Source of the DNA: JALOLG01 sp963776935
GTDB lineage: Bacteria > Actinomycetota > Acidimicrobiia > Acidimicrobiales > Ilumatobacteraceae
Assembly: GCA_963776935.1 (NCBI GenBank)
Contig: CAVZOP010000001.1
Span: 496,001-560,000 of the forward strand
Direction: 5' to 3'
Length of the DNA: 64,000 nucleotides
Every line of letters starts with the position of its first letter. Positions within the stretch are counted from its first letter, which is position 1. The position numbers were made by a program, and so were the translations under genes. The notes below the pieces were generated by a model. The model ran no database searches and was not told the origin of the DNA. It saw only the letters and a program-made list of their open reading frames with translations. Of the stretch, positions 27,223 to 35,585 are shown piece after piece.

Positions 27223-28094
27223 TGGAGGCGACGATCCCGCCGCCGCATCCGAACCCGCACGCCCCGACGCGGTTCACGCCACCGACCGGCGCGTGCGACG
27301 CGCACTGCCACATCTTCGGGCCGGGTGACACGTTCCCGTATGCCGCTGACCGGGCGTACACGCCGCCCGACTCGGGCATCGACGACTTCGAGCGGCTGCA
27401 GCAGCGCCTCGGGTTGTCGCGGGCGGTGTTCGTGCAAGCCAGCTGCCACGGCACCGACAACGCGGCGATGGTCGACGCGCTGCATCGCGGGCGGGGGCGC
27501 TATGCGGGGGTGGCGATGATCGACGAGTCGTTCAGCGACGCCGACATCGCCGATTTGCACGACGCCGGCGTGCGGGGCACGCGGTTCAACTTCGTCGCCC
27601 ACCTCGGCGGCGCGCCCGAGCTCGGCGAGTTCTGGCGCATCGTGCATCGGGTCGTGCCGTTCGGCTGGCACATCGTGTTGCACTTCGACGCCAAGGACCT
27701 CTCCCAGTACGCCTCCCTGCTCGACGATATGCCGTGCCCGTACGTCATCGACCACATGGCGAGGGTCGACGCCTCGGCCGGGGTCGAGCAGGCGCCGTTC
27801 CTCCAGCTGCTCGAGCTGATGGGCGACGAACGGTGCTGGGTGAAGATCTCGGGTGCCGAACGGCTCACGGCCGGCGGTACCCCGCCGTACGACGACGTGG
27901 TTCCGTACGCCCGGGCACTCATCGCCGCCGCTCCCGATCGCGTGTTGTGGGGCACCGACTGGCCGCACCCCAACGTTCGCCACATGGCCGACGACGGCGA
28001 TCTCGTCGACGTCCTCGCCGACTACGCGCCCGACGAGGCGACCCGCAACCGCATCCTCGTCGACAACCCGACCGTGCTCTACGACTTCAGCTGA
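27222..28094 (+). CDS. ligI: 2-pyrone-4,6-dicarboxylate lactonase
   Basis: A 290-residue amidohydrolase-superfamily enzyme that hydrolyses 2-pyrone-4,6-dicarboxylate to 4-oxalomesaconate. Visible are the first metal motif CDAHCHIFGP (residues about 26-35), YTPPDSGIDDFERLQQRLG, VIDHMARVDASAGV, VKISGAERLT and the terminal WGTDWPHPNVRHM with the conserved aspartate. Length and motif order match LigI. It overlaps galD by one base and ends 8 bases past the stop of the convergent LLM gene. Confidence 0.9.
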   Translation: MEATIPPPHPNPHAPTRFTPPTGACDAHCHIFGPGDTFPYAADRAYTPPDSGIDDFERLQQRLGLSRAVFVQASCHGTDNAAMVDALHRGRGRYAGVAMIDESFSDADIADLHDAGVRGTRFNFVAHLGGAPELGEFWRIVHRVVPFGWHIVLHFDAKDLSQYASLLDDMPCPYVIDHMARVDASAGVEQAPFLQLLELMGDERCWVKISGAERLTAGGTPPYDDVVPYARALIAAAPDRVLWGTDWPHPNVRHMADDGDLVDVLADYAPDEATRNRILVDNPTVLYDFS

Positions 28095-28932
28095 GCTCGC
28101 GCAACGCCTCGCCGAGCGCCTCGACGAGACGCACCTCGTACGGTCCGCGCATCGAGTAGATCACGAGATCCACACCCGCCTCGAAGAACGGCTGGGCGTC
28201 GGCAGCCAGTCGCTGCGGGTCGTCACCGCCCGAGAGCGGCAAGTGGATCGAGCGCGTGATCTCCGACTGGTCGCGGCCCAACTCGTCGCAGTACGCACGC
28301 ACCGTCTCGTCGAGATCGCGCCAGAACGCGACGTCGGGCGGGAACGTCACGTCCCACTGATCGGCGTAGCGGGCGACGGTGCGGAGTGTGCGCCGCTTGC
28401 CCTTGCCGCCGATCGCGAGCGGAAGGTGTGCCTGGACCGGTTTCGGTTCGCAACGCGCGTCGGTCAGCTCGTAGAAGCGGCCGGAGAACGTGGTGTGCTC
28501 GTTGTCGAGCAACGACCGGATGATCGCCACCCCCTCGTCGAGACGGTCGAAGCGGTCCTTCAGTGAACCGAGTGGGATGCCGTACGCGTTCGACTCCGGT
28601 TCGAACCACCCCGCGCCCAGGCCCAGCACGAATCGACCGTTCGAGATGTGGTCGACCGTGACCGCCATGTTGGCGGTCACCGCCGGGTGGCGGTAGTGCA
28701 TCCCGTTGACCATCGCCCCGAGCCTGAGTCGGGTCGTCGCCTGCGCCAGCGCGGCGAGCATCGTCCAGCTCTCGAGATGCGTTCCGTCCATCGGCGGGGT
28801 GAGCGGGTAGAAGTGGTCCATCGTCCAGGCCGACTCGAACACGTCGATCCGGTCGGCGGCGAGCCACACGTCGAGGAACTCCCGCCACGTCCCGTGCTGC
28901 GGCGGCGTCTTGATGGCATAGCGACCGGTCAT
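28087..28932 (-). CDS. LLM class flavin-dependent oxidoreductase
   Basis: A 281-residue bacterial-luciferase-like TIM-barrel protein that should bind F420 or FMN. Characteristic segments are ESAWTMDHFYPLTPP, ESWTMLAALAQATTRLRLG, NGMHYRHPAVTANMAVTVDHIS and RFVLGLGAGWFEPESNAYG, with LPLAIGGKGKRRTLR further on. The ATG at 28932 overlaps the ligC stop (ATGA), so it is co-expressed with ligC. Its role in the aromatic pathway is unknown: it may be a ring or side-chain oxidoreductase feeding it. Confidence 0.83.
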   Translation of the reverse strand: MTGRYAIKTPPQHGTWREFLDVWLAADRIDVFESAWTMDHFYPLTPPMDGTHLESWTMLAALAQATTRLRLGAMVNGMHYRHPAVTANMAVTVDHISNGRFVLGLGAGWFEPESNAYGIPLGSLKDRFDRLDEGVAIIRSLLDNEHTTFSGRFYELTDARCEPKPVQAHLPLAIGGKGKRRTLRTVARYADQWDVTFPPDVAFWRDLDETVRAYCDELGRDQSEITRSIHLPLSGGDDPQRLAADAQPFFEAGVDLVIYSMRGPYEVRLVEALGEALRELS

Positions 28933-29876
28933 GAGCTGAGGCTCCTCTCCAGCCGGTCGAGCGTCTGCATCGCCGGCAGACACTGCTGGACCGAGGCGTT
29001 CGGCTCGCGCCCCTCGGTGATCGCCGCGAAGAACTCGCGATCCTGGAGCTCGATGCCGTCCATCGACACGTCGACCTGCGAGACGTCGATCGGCTGCTCG
29101 CGACCGTCGACGAGATCGTCGTAGCGGGCGATGTACGTGCCGTTGTCGCAGATGTAACGGAAGAACGTGCCGAGGGGTCCGTCGTTGTTGAACGACAGCG
29201 CCAACGTGCACAGGGCGCCAGAGCCCGGTGCCTTCATCCCGATCGTCATGTCCATCGCGATGCCGAGCTCGGGATGGTGCGGCCCCTGCTGCGCCCACAC
29301 ATCACCGGCCGTCTCGCCCGTCTGGTACTGGAACAGGTCGACCGTGTGACAGGCGTGATGCCACAGCAGGTGGTCGGTCCAAGTTCGCGGCTTGCCGAGA
29401 GCGTTCTTGTTCTCGCGGCGGAAGAAGAACGTCTCGACGACGAGATGTTGCAGTTGCAACTCCCCCGCCTGGATCCGTTTGTGCACCCACTGGTGGCTCG
29501 GGTTGAAGCGCCGTGTGTGGCACACCATGGCGGTCAGCCCGGTCTGCTCTTGGACCTTCACCAGTGCCTCGGCGTCGGCCAGGTTGTCGGCCATCGGGAT
29601 CTCGACGAGGCAGTGCTTGCCCGCCCGCAGCACCTCCGTCGCCTGGGCGGCATGGAGTTGCGTCGGCGTGGTGAGGATCACTGCCTCGACCCCCGGTTGT
29701 GCGAGCCCTTCGGCGAGGTCGAGCGTCCAGTGCGCGATCCCGCGTTCGGCGGCCAACTCCTCGGTGTCGGCGGCGTTGCCGCCGACGAGCGAGACCACCT
29801 CGATCCCGTCGATGCGGGCGACGCCGTCGAGATGTCTCCGGCCGATAGCGCCCTCTCCGGCGACACAGATCTTCAC
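28929..29876 (-). CDS. ligC: 4-carboxy-2-hydroxymuconate-6-semialdehyde dehydrogenase
   Basis: A 315-residue Gfo/Idh/MocA-type NAD(P) dehydrogenase. The N-terminus VKICVAGEGAIGRRHLDG holds the Rossmann GxGxxG. CLVEIPMADNLADAEALV, MVCHTRRFNPSHQWV and WTDHLLWHHACHTVDLFQYQ match LigC, which oxidises the hemiacetal form of the ring-fission product to 2-pyrone-4,6-dicarboxylate. The GTG at 29876 is the only start that gives the full nucleotide-binding fold. A copy of the ATTGTCGACAAT palindrome lies 30 bases upstream. Confidence 0.88.
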   Translation of the reverse strand: MKICVAGEGAIGRRHLDGVARIDGIEVVSLVGGNAADTEELAAERGIAHWTLDLAEGLAQPGVEAVILTTPTQLHAAQATEVLRAGKHCLVEIPMADNLADAEALVKVQEQTGLTAMVCHTRRFNPSHQWVHKRIQAGELQLQHLVVETFFFRRENKNALGKPRTWTDHLLWHHACHTVDLFQYQTGETAGDVWAQQGPHHPELGIAMDMTIGMKAPGSGALCTLALSFNNDGPLGTFFRYICDNGTYIARYDDLVDGREQPIDVSQVDVSMDGIELQDREFFAAITEGREPNASVQQCLPAMQTLDRLERSLSS

Positions 29877-29904
29877 AGCGGCCCTCCCGGCTGTCCGATG
29901 GCAA

Positions 29905-29918
29905 TATTGTCGACAATA
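29905..29918. promoter_or_regulatory. Operator-like palindrome, copy A
   Basis: TATTGTCGACAATA is a perfect 14-base palindrome 29 bases upstream of the ligC start. The core ATTGTCGACAAT recurs at 33231 and 37427, each time in a promoter region of the protocatechuate genes. Form and size resemble operators of GntR-family (FCD-type) regulators; no such gene is in the window. Confidence 0.7.
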
Positions 29919-29940
29919 GATGCGCACGATCGCCAACCCT

Positions 29941-29989
29941 GTTTGTGTCACCGACATCGGCGAGGATCGCCGGCGTCGGTGACACAAAC
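29941..29989 (-). terminator. Strong hairpin after the ligJ-ligK operon
   Basis: GTTTGTGTCACCGAC (29941-29955) pairs perfectly with GTCGGTGACACAAAC (29975-29989). Inside it CGGCGA (29958-29963) pairs with TCGCCG (29967-29972) across a GGA loop, separated by two mismatched bases. It lies between the stop of the gene at 30005-30790 and the ligC operator. No long U tract follows. Confidence 0.65.
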
Positions 29990-30004
29990 ACGGGGAAACG
30001 AGGG

Positions 30005-30790
30005 TCAGCGCGGGAGCGGTGGGAGGCCGTCGATCGGGACGCGGCGCAGGTTCTCGACGGTCGAGCGGGTCATGAGGGGATCGACGCCGAGGTCGGTGAG
30101 CAACTCGGCGGCGGCCTCCATCTCGTGCAAGCGGCGGACCGCGTGGGGCGCCGTGCCCTCGACCATCCGGCGGAGGAACATGCCGTCGGCCGCGGTGAAC
30201 TGGTCGACGAGGTTCTGCCAGGTCTCGGCGGCGAAGCCGGCCGCGTCGGCCGCATGCATGGCTTCGATGAGCAGCGCCGCGAGACCCTTGATCACCACGC
30301 TGCGCAACAGCTTGCGGGTCGCCGCGTCGCCGGCCTGATCGCCGATCGCCTCGATCGGCATCCCCAGCGGCGCCATCACGGCCTCGAGCGCGGTCGCCCC
30401 CGAACCCGACGCCAGTGCGGGCGTCCGCAGACCGCTTCCGATCACGACCGACATCAACGCGACGTCGGCGAAGTCGAGCGAGCGCGCCGCCGCCGTGTCG
30501 GCCAGCTTCCGCTTGACGACGGCGGAACTCGTCGACAGGTCGGCGTAGATCGCCCGAACCGGGATCTCGTCGAGGGCCTGATCCAGGGCCGTCGGCGCAT
30601 CCACCGACGCCGTGAGCGCCAACACGATGTCCGCGTCGGCAACGGCGCGACGCGGGTCGTCGAAGCGCTCGACGCCGACGGGTGTCGACACGTCGGCGGG
30701 GTCGTACCCGCGCACGTCCTGGCCGGCGGCGACGAGGCCGGCGGCGATGAGGCTCCCCGCCTCGCCAAGGCCGAACACCGTGAAGCGCAT
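30005..30790 (-). CDS. NAD(P)-dependent dehydrogenase, 6-phosphogluconate/3-hydroxyisobutyrate dehydrogenase-like (DUF1932 type)
   Basis: A 261-residue protein. The N-terminus MRFTVFGLGEAGSLIAAGLV is a Rossmann GxGxxG site, with DADIVLALTASVDAP and IYADLSTSSAVVKRKLA as in beta-hydroxyacid dehydrogenases. The C-terminal helical domain has DAATRKLLRSVVIKGLAALL, where the lysine matches the usual catalytic lysine position. It is the last gene of the operon with ligJ and ligK. No step of the standard 4,5-cleavage route needs it, so it may handle a side product or a related substrate. Confidence 0.72.
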   Translation of the reverse strand: MRFTVFGLGEAGSLIAAGLVAAGQDVRGYDPADVSTPVGVERFDDPRRAVADADIVLALTASVDAPTALDQALDEIPVRAIYADLSTSSAVVKRKLADTAAARSLDFADVALMSVVIGSGLRTPALASGSGATALEAVMAPLGMPIEAIGDQAGDAATRKLLRSVVIKGLAALLIEAMHAADAAGFAAETWQNLVDQFTAADGMFLRRMVEGTAPHAVRRLHEMEAAAELLTDLGVDPLMTRSTVENLRRVPIDGLPPLPR

Positions 30791-30798
30791 CGGGCTGG

Positions 30799-31491
30799 TC
30801 AATCGAGCGAGTCGACGTACTCGACGCCGAGCTCGGTGAGCTTGGCCCGCAGACCGTAGAAGTCGACACCGAGCTCCCCTGCGTTCAGCCGTTCGCGGCT
30901 CTGTGCTTCCTTGGCGATCCGGGCGTTCGACTGCGCCAACGCCCACTCGGCCTCGCCGCGCGCGACGATCACCACGCCGTCGTCGTCGGCGCAGACGACG
31001 TCGCCGGGGTTGACGACCTGTCCGCCGAGCACGACCGGCACGTTGACCGAGCCCGGTGACGCCTTCACCGTGCCCTCACATGACACGTACTGCGACCACA
31101 CCGGGAACCCCATCGCCCGCAGGTCGGACGTATCGCGCACACCGGCGTCGATGACCAGCCCCCGCACGCCGCGGGCGAGCAACGAACCGGCGAGCAGGTC
31201 GCCGAACATGCCGTGCGTCGACGGCGCGGTGTTGGTGACGACCAGGATGTCACCGTCCTGGCAGACCTCGACCGCGGCGTGGATCATCAGGTTGTCACCC
31301 GGATGGCTCGACACGGTGACCGCCGACCCGGCGACGCGCACGTCCTGCTGGATCGGGCGGAGGTGGGGACCGACGTAGCCACGCCGCCCGATCGCCTCGT
31401 GCACCGATGCGGTACCGATCGGTCCCAACTCGTCGATCACGTGCAGCGGTGCGCGCTGGATCGTCCGTACTACGACATGGCGATTTGTCAT
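30799..31491 (-). CDS. ligK: 4-carboxy-4-hydroxy-2-oxoadipate aldolase/oxaloacetate decarboxylase
   Basis: A 230-residue class II pyruvate aldolase (HMG/CHA aldolase family). Seen are ELGPIGTASVHEAIGRRGYV, SHPGDNLMIHAAVEVCQDGD, the metal/substrate region GDLLAGSLLARGVRGLVIDA-GVRD with the conserved RD pair, and ADDDGVVIVARGEAEWALA. LigK splits 4-carboxy-4-hydroxy-2-oxoadipate to pyruvate and oxaloacetate and can decarboxylate oxaloacetate. Its start overlaps the ligJ stop by 4 bases (ATGA). Confidence 0.9.
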   Translation of the reverse strand: MTNRHVVVRTIQRAPLHVIDELGPIGTASVHEAIGRRGYVGPHLRPIQQDVRVAGSAVTVSSHPGDNLMIHAAVEVCQDGDILVVTNTAPSTHGMFGDLLAGSLLARGVRGLVIDAGVRDTSDLRAMGFPVWSQYVSCEGTVKASPGSVNVPVVLGGQVVNPGDVVCADDDGVVIVARGEAEWALAQSNARIAKEAQSRERLNAGELGVDFYGLRAKLTELGVEYVDSLD

Positions 31492-32513
31492 TGCCCACCT
31501 CCGGCTGCGTCGGTCCGCAGGCGGGGGAAGACCCGCCGCACGTTGCCCTCGAAGATCTTCTCGCGGTCGGCATCGCTGAGATCGGCGCCGTCGATGTAGC
31601 GGCGGGTGTCGTCGTAGAAGTGGCCGGTCTGCGGATCGATGCCGCGCACCGCGCCCACCATCTCCGACGCGAAGAGGATGTTGTCGACCGGCACGACGTC
31701 GACGAGCAGGTCGATTCCCGGCTGGTGGTAGACGCACGTGTCGAACCAGACGTTGGCCATCAGCTCGTCGAGCGTCTGCCATCCCCTGTCCTGGGCGATG
31801 CCGCGGAATCGACCCCAGTGGTACGGAACGGCGCCGCCACCGTGGGGGATGATGAAACGCAGGTCGGCGAAGTCCTTGAACAGTCCCGACGTGAGGACCT
31901 GCATGAACGCCGTCGTGTCAGCGCCGAGGTAGTGCGAGCCGGTGGTGTGGAAGTTCGGGTTGCAGGTGTCGCTGACGTGGATCATCGCCGGGACGTCGAG
32001 CTCGCACATCGCCTCGTACAACGGCCAGAACGAACGATCGTCGAGCGGTGGCCCGGTCCAGAACCCGCCGCTCGGATCGGGGTTGAGGTTGCAGCCGATG
32101 AAGCCCATCTCCTCGACACACCGACGCAGTTCTCGCACCGACGAGTCGATCGGCGCGCCCGGCGACTGCGGCAGTTGGCACACGGGGGCGAAGTTGGCGG
32201 GGTAGAGGTCGCACACCCGTCGGATCAGCTCGTTGCAGTGCTCGCTCCAGTAGCGCGAGGTGTTGGCGTTGCCGATGTGGTGGCCCATCCAGCTCGCGCG
32301 CGGCGAGAAGATCGTGAGGTCGGTGCCACGCTCGCGCTGCAACTTGAGCTGCGCACCTTCGAGGCTCTCGCGGATCTCGTCGTCGCTGATCGAGATCACA
32401 CCCTTCTCGCCGGCGGCGTCGGGATCCGACGCGAGCAGTGCCTGCTGGGCGTCCCGATAGTCGCCGAGTTGCGCTGGCGCCGTGGTGTAGTGACCGTGAC
32501 AGTCGATGATCAC
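31488..32513 (-). CDS. ligJ: 4-oxalomesaconate hydratase
   Basis: A 341-residue amidohydrolase-superfamily hydratase. It opens MIIDCHGHYTTAPAQLGDYR with the metal-binding HGH, and continues with FSPRASWMGHHIGNANTSRYW, GFIGCNLNPDPSGGFWTGPP, MIHVSDTCNPNFHTTGSHYL, FIIPHGGGAVPYHWGRFRG and NILFASEMVGAVRGIDPQTG. These match LigJ, which hydrates 4-oxalomesaconate to 4-carboxy-4-hydroxy-2-oxoadipate. It follows the dienelactone-hydrolase-like gene by 3 bases and overlaps ligK, forming a four-gene operon. Confidence 0.9.
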   Translation of the reverse strand: MIIDCHGHYTTAPAQLGDYRDAQQALLASDPDAAGEKGVISISDDEIRESLEGAQLKLQRERGTDLTIFSPRASWMGHHIGNANTSRYWSEHCNELIRRVCDLYPANFAPVCQLPQSPGAPIDSSVRELRRCVEEMGFIGCNLNPDPSGGFWTGPPLDDRSFWPLYEAMCELDVPAMIHVSDTCNPNFHTTGSHYLGADTTAFMQVLTSGLFKDFADLRFIIPHGGGAVPYHWGRFRGIAQDRGWQTLDELMANVWFDTCVYHQPGIDLLVDVVPVDNILFASEMVGAVRGIDPQTGHFYDDTRRYIDGADLSDADREKIFEGNVRRVFPRLRTDAAGGGQ

Positions 32514-32516
32514 CGC

Positions 32517-33197
32517 TCAGCCGGCTCCGCTCACACCAGCACCGGCGAGAAAGGCGAGGGTGCGTTCGAGCGCCAGCGCCGCGGCGGCCGGGTTGTAGGT
32601 CGCCCTGGCATCGCAATTGAACCCGTGGTCGGCCTCCTCGTACACGTGGATCTCGACATCGGGGTACTGCTCGCCGATCTTGGCGACGCCGTCGAGCGGG
32701 ATCGCCGCGTCGAGCGCTCCGAAGTGGAGCTGCACGGGGCATCTCGGTGCGCGGTCGAGGAACTGCGTGATCTGGCCGCCGTAGTACCCGACCGCGGCGG
32801 CGACGGGAAGCTGGCTCGCCGACAACCAGGCGAGGGAGCCACCCCAGCAGTACCCGATGGCCGCGACCGGTCCGGTCGCTGCCACGTGGGTGACCGCGGC
32901 GGCGACGTCGACCATCGTCACATCCCACTCGATGGCGGTGCGGATGTCACGGCCGCGCGCGACGTCGTCGGACGTGTAGCCGAGCTCGATGCCGCGCTCG
33001 ACGCGGTCGAACAGCGCCGGGGCGATGGCGTGGAAGCCGAGCGCCGCGTAACGGTCGACGACCGAGCGGATGTGCGGGTTGAGCCCGAAGATCTCCTGGG
33101 CGACGACGACCGCCGCGGTCGCCTGCTCGGGTCGTGATTCGTACGCCGCGAGCTGGTGTCCGTCGCTGGCGGTGAGCTCGATCGTGGCGGCTCCCAT
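32517..33197 (-). CDS. Dienelactone hydrolase family protein
   Basis: A 226-residue alpha/beta hydrolase. The nucleophile is the cysteine of IGYCWGGSLAWL (about residue 114), with the acid in QLHFGALDAAIPLDG and the histidine in EEADHGFNCDARATYN, the Cys-His-Asp arrangement of dienelactone hydrolases. VVAQEIFGLNPHIRSVVDR is also typical. ATG 33197 follows GGGAGGGAACGCC. It heads the operon with ligJ and ligK and is divergent from pobA, sharing operator copy B. No dienelactone arises in the 4,5-cleavage route; it may open a related lactone. Confidence 0.85.
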   Translation of the reverse strand: MGAATIELTASDGHQLAAYESRPEQATAAVVVAQEIFGLNPHIRSVVDRYAALGFHAIAPALFDRVERGIELGYTSDDVARGRDIRTAIEWDVTMVDVAAAVTHVAATGPVAAIGYCWGGSLAWLSASQLPVAAAVGYYGGQITQFLDRAPRCPVQLHFGALDAAIPLDGVAKIGEQYPDVEIHVYEEADHGFNCDARATYNPAAAALALERTLAFLAGAGVSGAG

Positions 33198-33228
33198 TGG
33201 CGTTCCCTCCCTCATGCCGGCCCGTCCC

Positions 33229-33244
33229 AGATTGTCGACAATCT
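33229..33244. promoter_or_regulatory. Operator-like palindrome, copy B
   Basis: AGATTGTCGACAATCT is a perfect 16-base palindrome between the divergent dienelactone-hydrolase/ligJK operon and pobA, 32 bases from the first start and 44 from the second. It could control both promoters. Confidence 0.72.
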
Positions 33245-33288
33245 CACGGCCGATGTCATACTAGGACCGCGCATCGGAGGGGGTCAGG

Positions 33289-34464
33289 TTGAGGACGCAG
33301 GTGGCGATCATCGGTGCCGGACCTGCCGGGACGTTGCTCTCACACCTGCTCCACCTGGCCGGGATCGACAGTGTCGTCCTCGAACGCCAGAGCCGCTCGC
33401 ACGTGCTCAGCCGCATCCGCGCCGGTGTCTTGGAGTGGGGGTCGGTCGGTGTCCTGCGCGATGCGGGGGTCGGCGCCCGGATGGATGCCGAGGGCCAGAT
33501 CCACGACGGCGCCGGGATCGCCTGGGCCGGGCGCGACTACTTCTTCATCGACATCAAGAAACACACCGGGCTGCAGTTCATGGCCTACGGCCAGACGCTG
33601 ATCCAAGAGGACCTGTACCTCGCCCGGGAGGCTGCCGGCGGCCAGCTGCACTTCGAGGCGTCCGACGTCCGGCCGCACGACGTCACGACCCCGTCGCCGT
33701 ATGTCACGTACGTGCTCGACGGCAACTCGCACCGCATCGACTGCGACTACGTCGTCGGGTGCGACGGCTACCACGGGGTGAGCCGCACGGTCATCCCGGC
33801 CGACGTCATCCGCACCTACGAGAAGGAGTACCCGTTCGGATGGCTCGGTGTCCTGTCCGAGACGCCGCCGTTACCGGACCTCGTCTACTGCAATCACGAG
33901 CGCGGCTTCGCGCTCGCCTCGCAACGCAACTCGATGCTCAGCCGGTACTACGTGCAGTGCCCGCTCGACGACTCGATCGACGACTGGCCCGACGAGCGGT
34001 TCTGGTTCGAGCTCACGGCCCGCCTCCCGCCGGCGACTGCCGCGCAGGTGGTCACCGGTCCGTCGATCGAGAAGTCGATCGCCCCGCTGCGCAGCTTCGT
34101 CGCCGAGCCGATGCGCTTCGGCAACCTGTTCCTCGCCGGCGACGCCGCCCACATCGTGCCGCCGACGGGCGCCAAGGGACTCAACCTGGCGATCTCCGAC
34201 GTCTACTACCTCTCGCGCGCGCTGGTGCAGCACTACACGGACCACGACGACCACTACCTCGACCGCTACTCGGAGATGGCGCTGCGGCGGGTCTGGGGAT
34301 CGGTGCGGTTCTCGTGGTGGCTCACGAAGCTGCTGCACCGCTTCCCCGACCAGACCGAGTTCGACCAGCGCGCCCAGGAGATCGAGCTCGACTACCTCGC
34401 CTCGTCGATCCATGCCCAGGCGTCCGTGTGCGAGCAGTACGCGGGCCTGCCCTACGAGGACTGA
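33289..34464 (+). CDS. pobA: 4-hydroxybenzoate 3-monooxygenase
   Basis: A 391-residue flavoprotein hydroxylase converting 4-hydroxybenzoate to protocatechuate. Seen are VAIIGAGPAGTLLSHLLH (FAD), RIRAGVLEWGSVGVLRDAG, the DYVVGCDGYHGVSRTVIP motif, and LFLAGDAAHIVPPTGAKGLN near residue 280, all diagnostic of PobA. Length is normal. The TTG at 33289 is chosen because GGAGGGGG ends 5 bases before it; GTG 33301 is the next option but would cut the first strand. The end overlaps the convergent SRPBCC gene by 13 bases. Confidence 0.92.
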   Translation: MRTQVAIIGAGPAGTLLSHLLHLAGIDSVVLERQSRSHVLSRIRAGVLEWGSVGVLRDAGVGARMDAEGQIHDGAGIAWAGRDYFFIDIKKHTGLQFMAYGQTLIQEDLYLAREAAGGQLHFEASDVRPHDVTTPSPYVTYVLDGNSHRIDCDYVVGCDGYHGVSRTVIPADVIRTYEKEYPFGWLGVLSETPPLPDLVYCNHERGFALASQRNSMLSRYYVQCPLDDSIDDWPDERFWFELTARLPPATAAQVVTGPSIEKSIAPLRSFVAEPMRFGNLFLAGDAAHIVPPTGAKGLNLAISDVYYLSRALVQHYTDHDDHYLDRYSEMALRRVWGSVRFSWWLTKLLHRFPDQTEFDQRAQEIELDYLASSIHAQASVCEQYAGLPYED

Positions 34465-34901
34465 GCCGCCTGGCGGGCGAGCCCGTCGGCACACTGCTGA
34501 AGGAACCGTCGGATGCCGCGCTGGAGGATCGCACCGGTGCCGGGGATCTTCGGGAAGAACGACGCCCGCCATCGGATCACCGCGCCGTTCCCCGCTTCGT
34601 CCGATGCGGACGCGACGTCGACGGTCGCCCGATAGTCCTTGATGGCCAGGCCCGAGATCGACACGTACCCGAGGCGTTGCCCTGGCACGATCTCGACGAT
34701 CTCGTCGCGACCCGTGACCCGTCCACGCTTGAAGACGCGGATCGCGCCGACACCCTCGGGCGGTGGGTCACCGCGGCGTTCGAGCTCGAACGAATCGATC
34801 GGCGCCCAGTTGGGCCATGTGGTGCCGTCGGCCAGCAGCCGGAACACGGCGTCGGCGTCCGCCGTCGTCCGGGCGTTCACATCGATCTCTCGGAGCTTCA
34901 C
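34452..34901 (-). CDS. SRPBCC family protein
   Basis: A 149-residue START-like helix-grip protein: MKLREIDVNARTTADADAVF, RLLADGTTWPNWAPIDSFEL, a central GVGAIRVFKRGRVTGRDEIV and C-terminal helix ILQRGIRRFLQQCADGLAR. This matches the polyketide-cyclase/dehydrase-like SRPBCC group that binds hydrophobic ligands. It is on the opposite strand to pobA and overlaps its end. Role unknown. Confidence 0.8.
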   Translation of the reverse strand: MKLREIDVNARTTADADAVFRLLADGTTWPNWAPIDSFELERRGDPPPEGVGAIRVFKRGRVTGRDEIVEIVPGQRLGYVSISGLAIKDYRATVDVASASDEAGNGAVIRWRASFFPKIPGTGAILQRGIRRFLQQCADGLARQAAQSS

Positions 34902-35005
34902 GTCGCATCAATGTAAAGCAGGTCACGACCCGAGCGCCGCGACGGCGGCCACCACGTCGACAGACCGGTCCCCTTGTCCAACGATGATGTGCGGCGCGCC
35001 GTCTC

Positions 35006-35455
35006 CTACTGGCTGGTGTCGCGTCGCGGCCGAGCCGTGAGGGCGAGCAGGATGATCATCGACACGAGGACGACGATCTCGGAGAACACCGACAGCGCCG
35101 CCTCCGGCGCGGGCTTCAGGCCGGGCTGGTCCACGAAGTCGAACCAACCGCCATCGGTCCGCTTGGCGAAGTAGGAGGCCACCAGTGAGATCGCCGCCCA
35201 GGCGATACCACCCACGGCGGCGAGCTTCCAGATCAGATCGGGCACGCGGACGAACAGCGGCACGACGAGGCCGAGGGCGATGGCGATGGCGCCCAGCGTG
35301 TTCAGCAGGAACTGGTCGCCGATGTCGAACGGACCGATCCCACCGAACTCGGACGGAATGTCGTCGTAACCGTCGTTGTAGAGCGACAAGTGGGCGAAGC
35401 CACCGACGAGTGCAGCGACCGCGCCGATGACTCGCAGGATCACGGTCGGCGTCAC
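35006..35455 (-). CDS. Four-helix integral membrane protein (paralogue of 42706-43161)
   Basis: A 149-residue protein with four predicted membrane segments: ILRVIGAVAALVGGFAHLSL, FLLNTLGAIAIALGLVVPLF, LAAVGGIAWAAISLVASYFA and FSEIVVLVSMIILLALTA. The loop HLSLYNDGYDDIPSEFGGIG and the segment TDGGWFDFVDQPGLKPAPEAA are nearly unchanged in the second copy 7 kb away. The family is unnamed to me. The conserved polar loop suggests a specific, not structural, function. Confidence 0.75.
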   Translation of the reverse strand: MTPTVILRVIGAVAALVGGFAHLSLYNDGYDDIPSEFGGIGPFDIGDQFLLNTLGAIAIALGLVVPLFVRVPDLIWKLAAVGGIAWAAISLVASYFAKRTDGGWFDFVDQPGLKPAPEAALSVFSEIVVLVSMIILLALTARPRRDTSQ

Positions 35456-35585
35456 GCGGGCGAACGTACTACGCCCGCCGAGCGTGCTGACGGCAGCCGC
35501 TGACCGTCGGCGGACATCTGGATCAGCGTCAACCGCGCGCGTCCTATGATCTCGGCGGGGCGATACGACAACAGGGAGGACTGTG

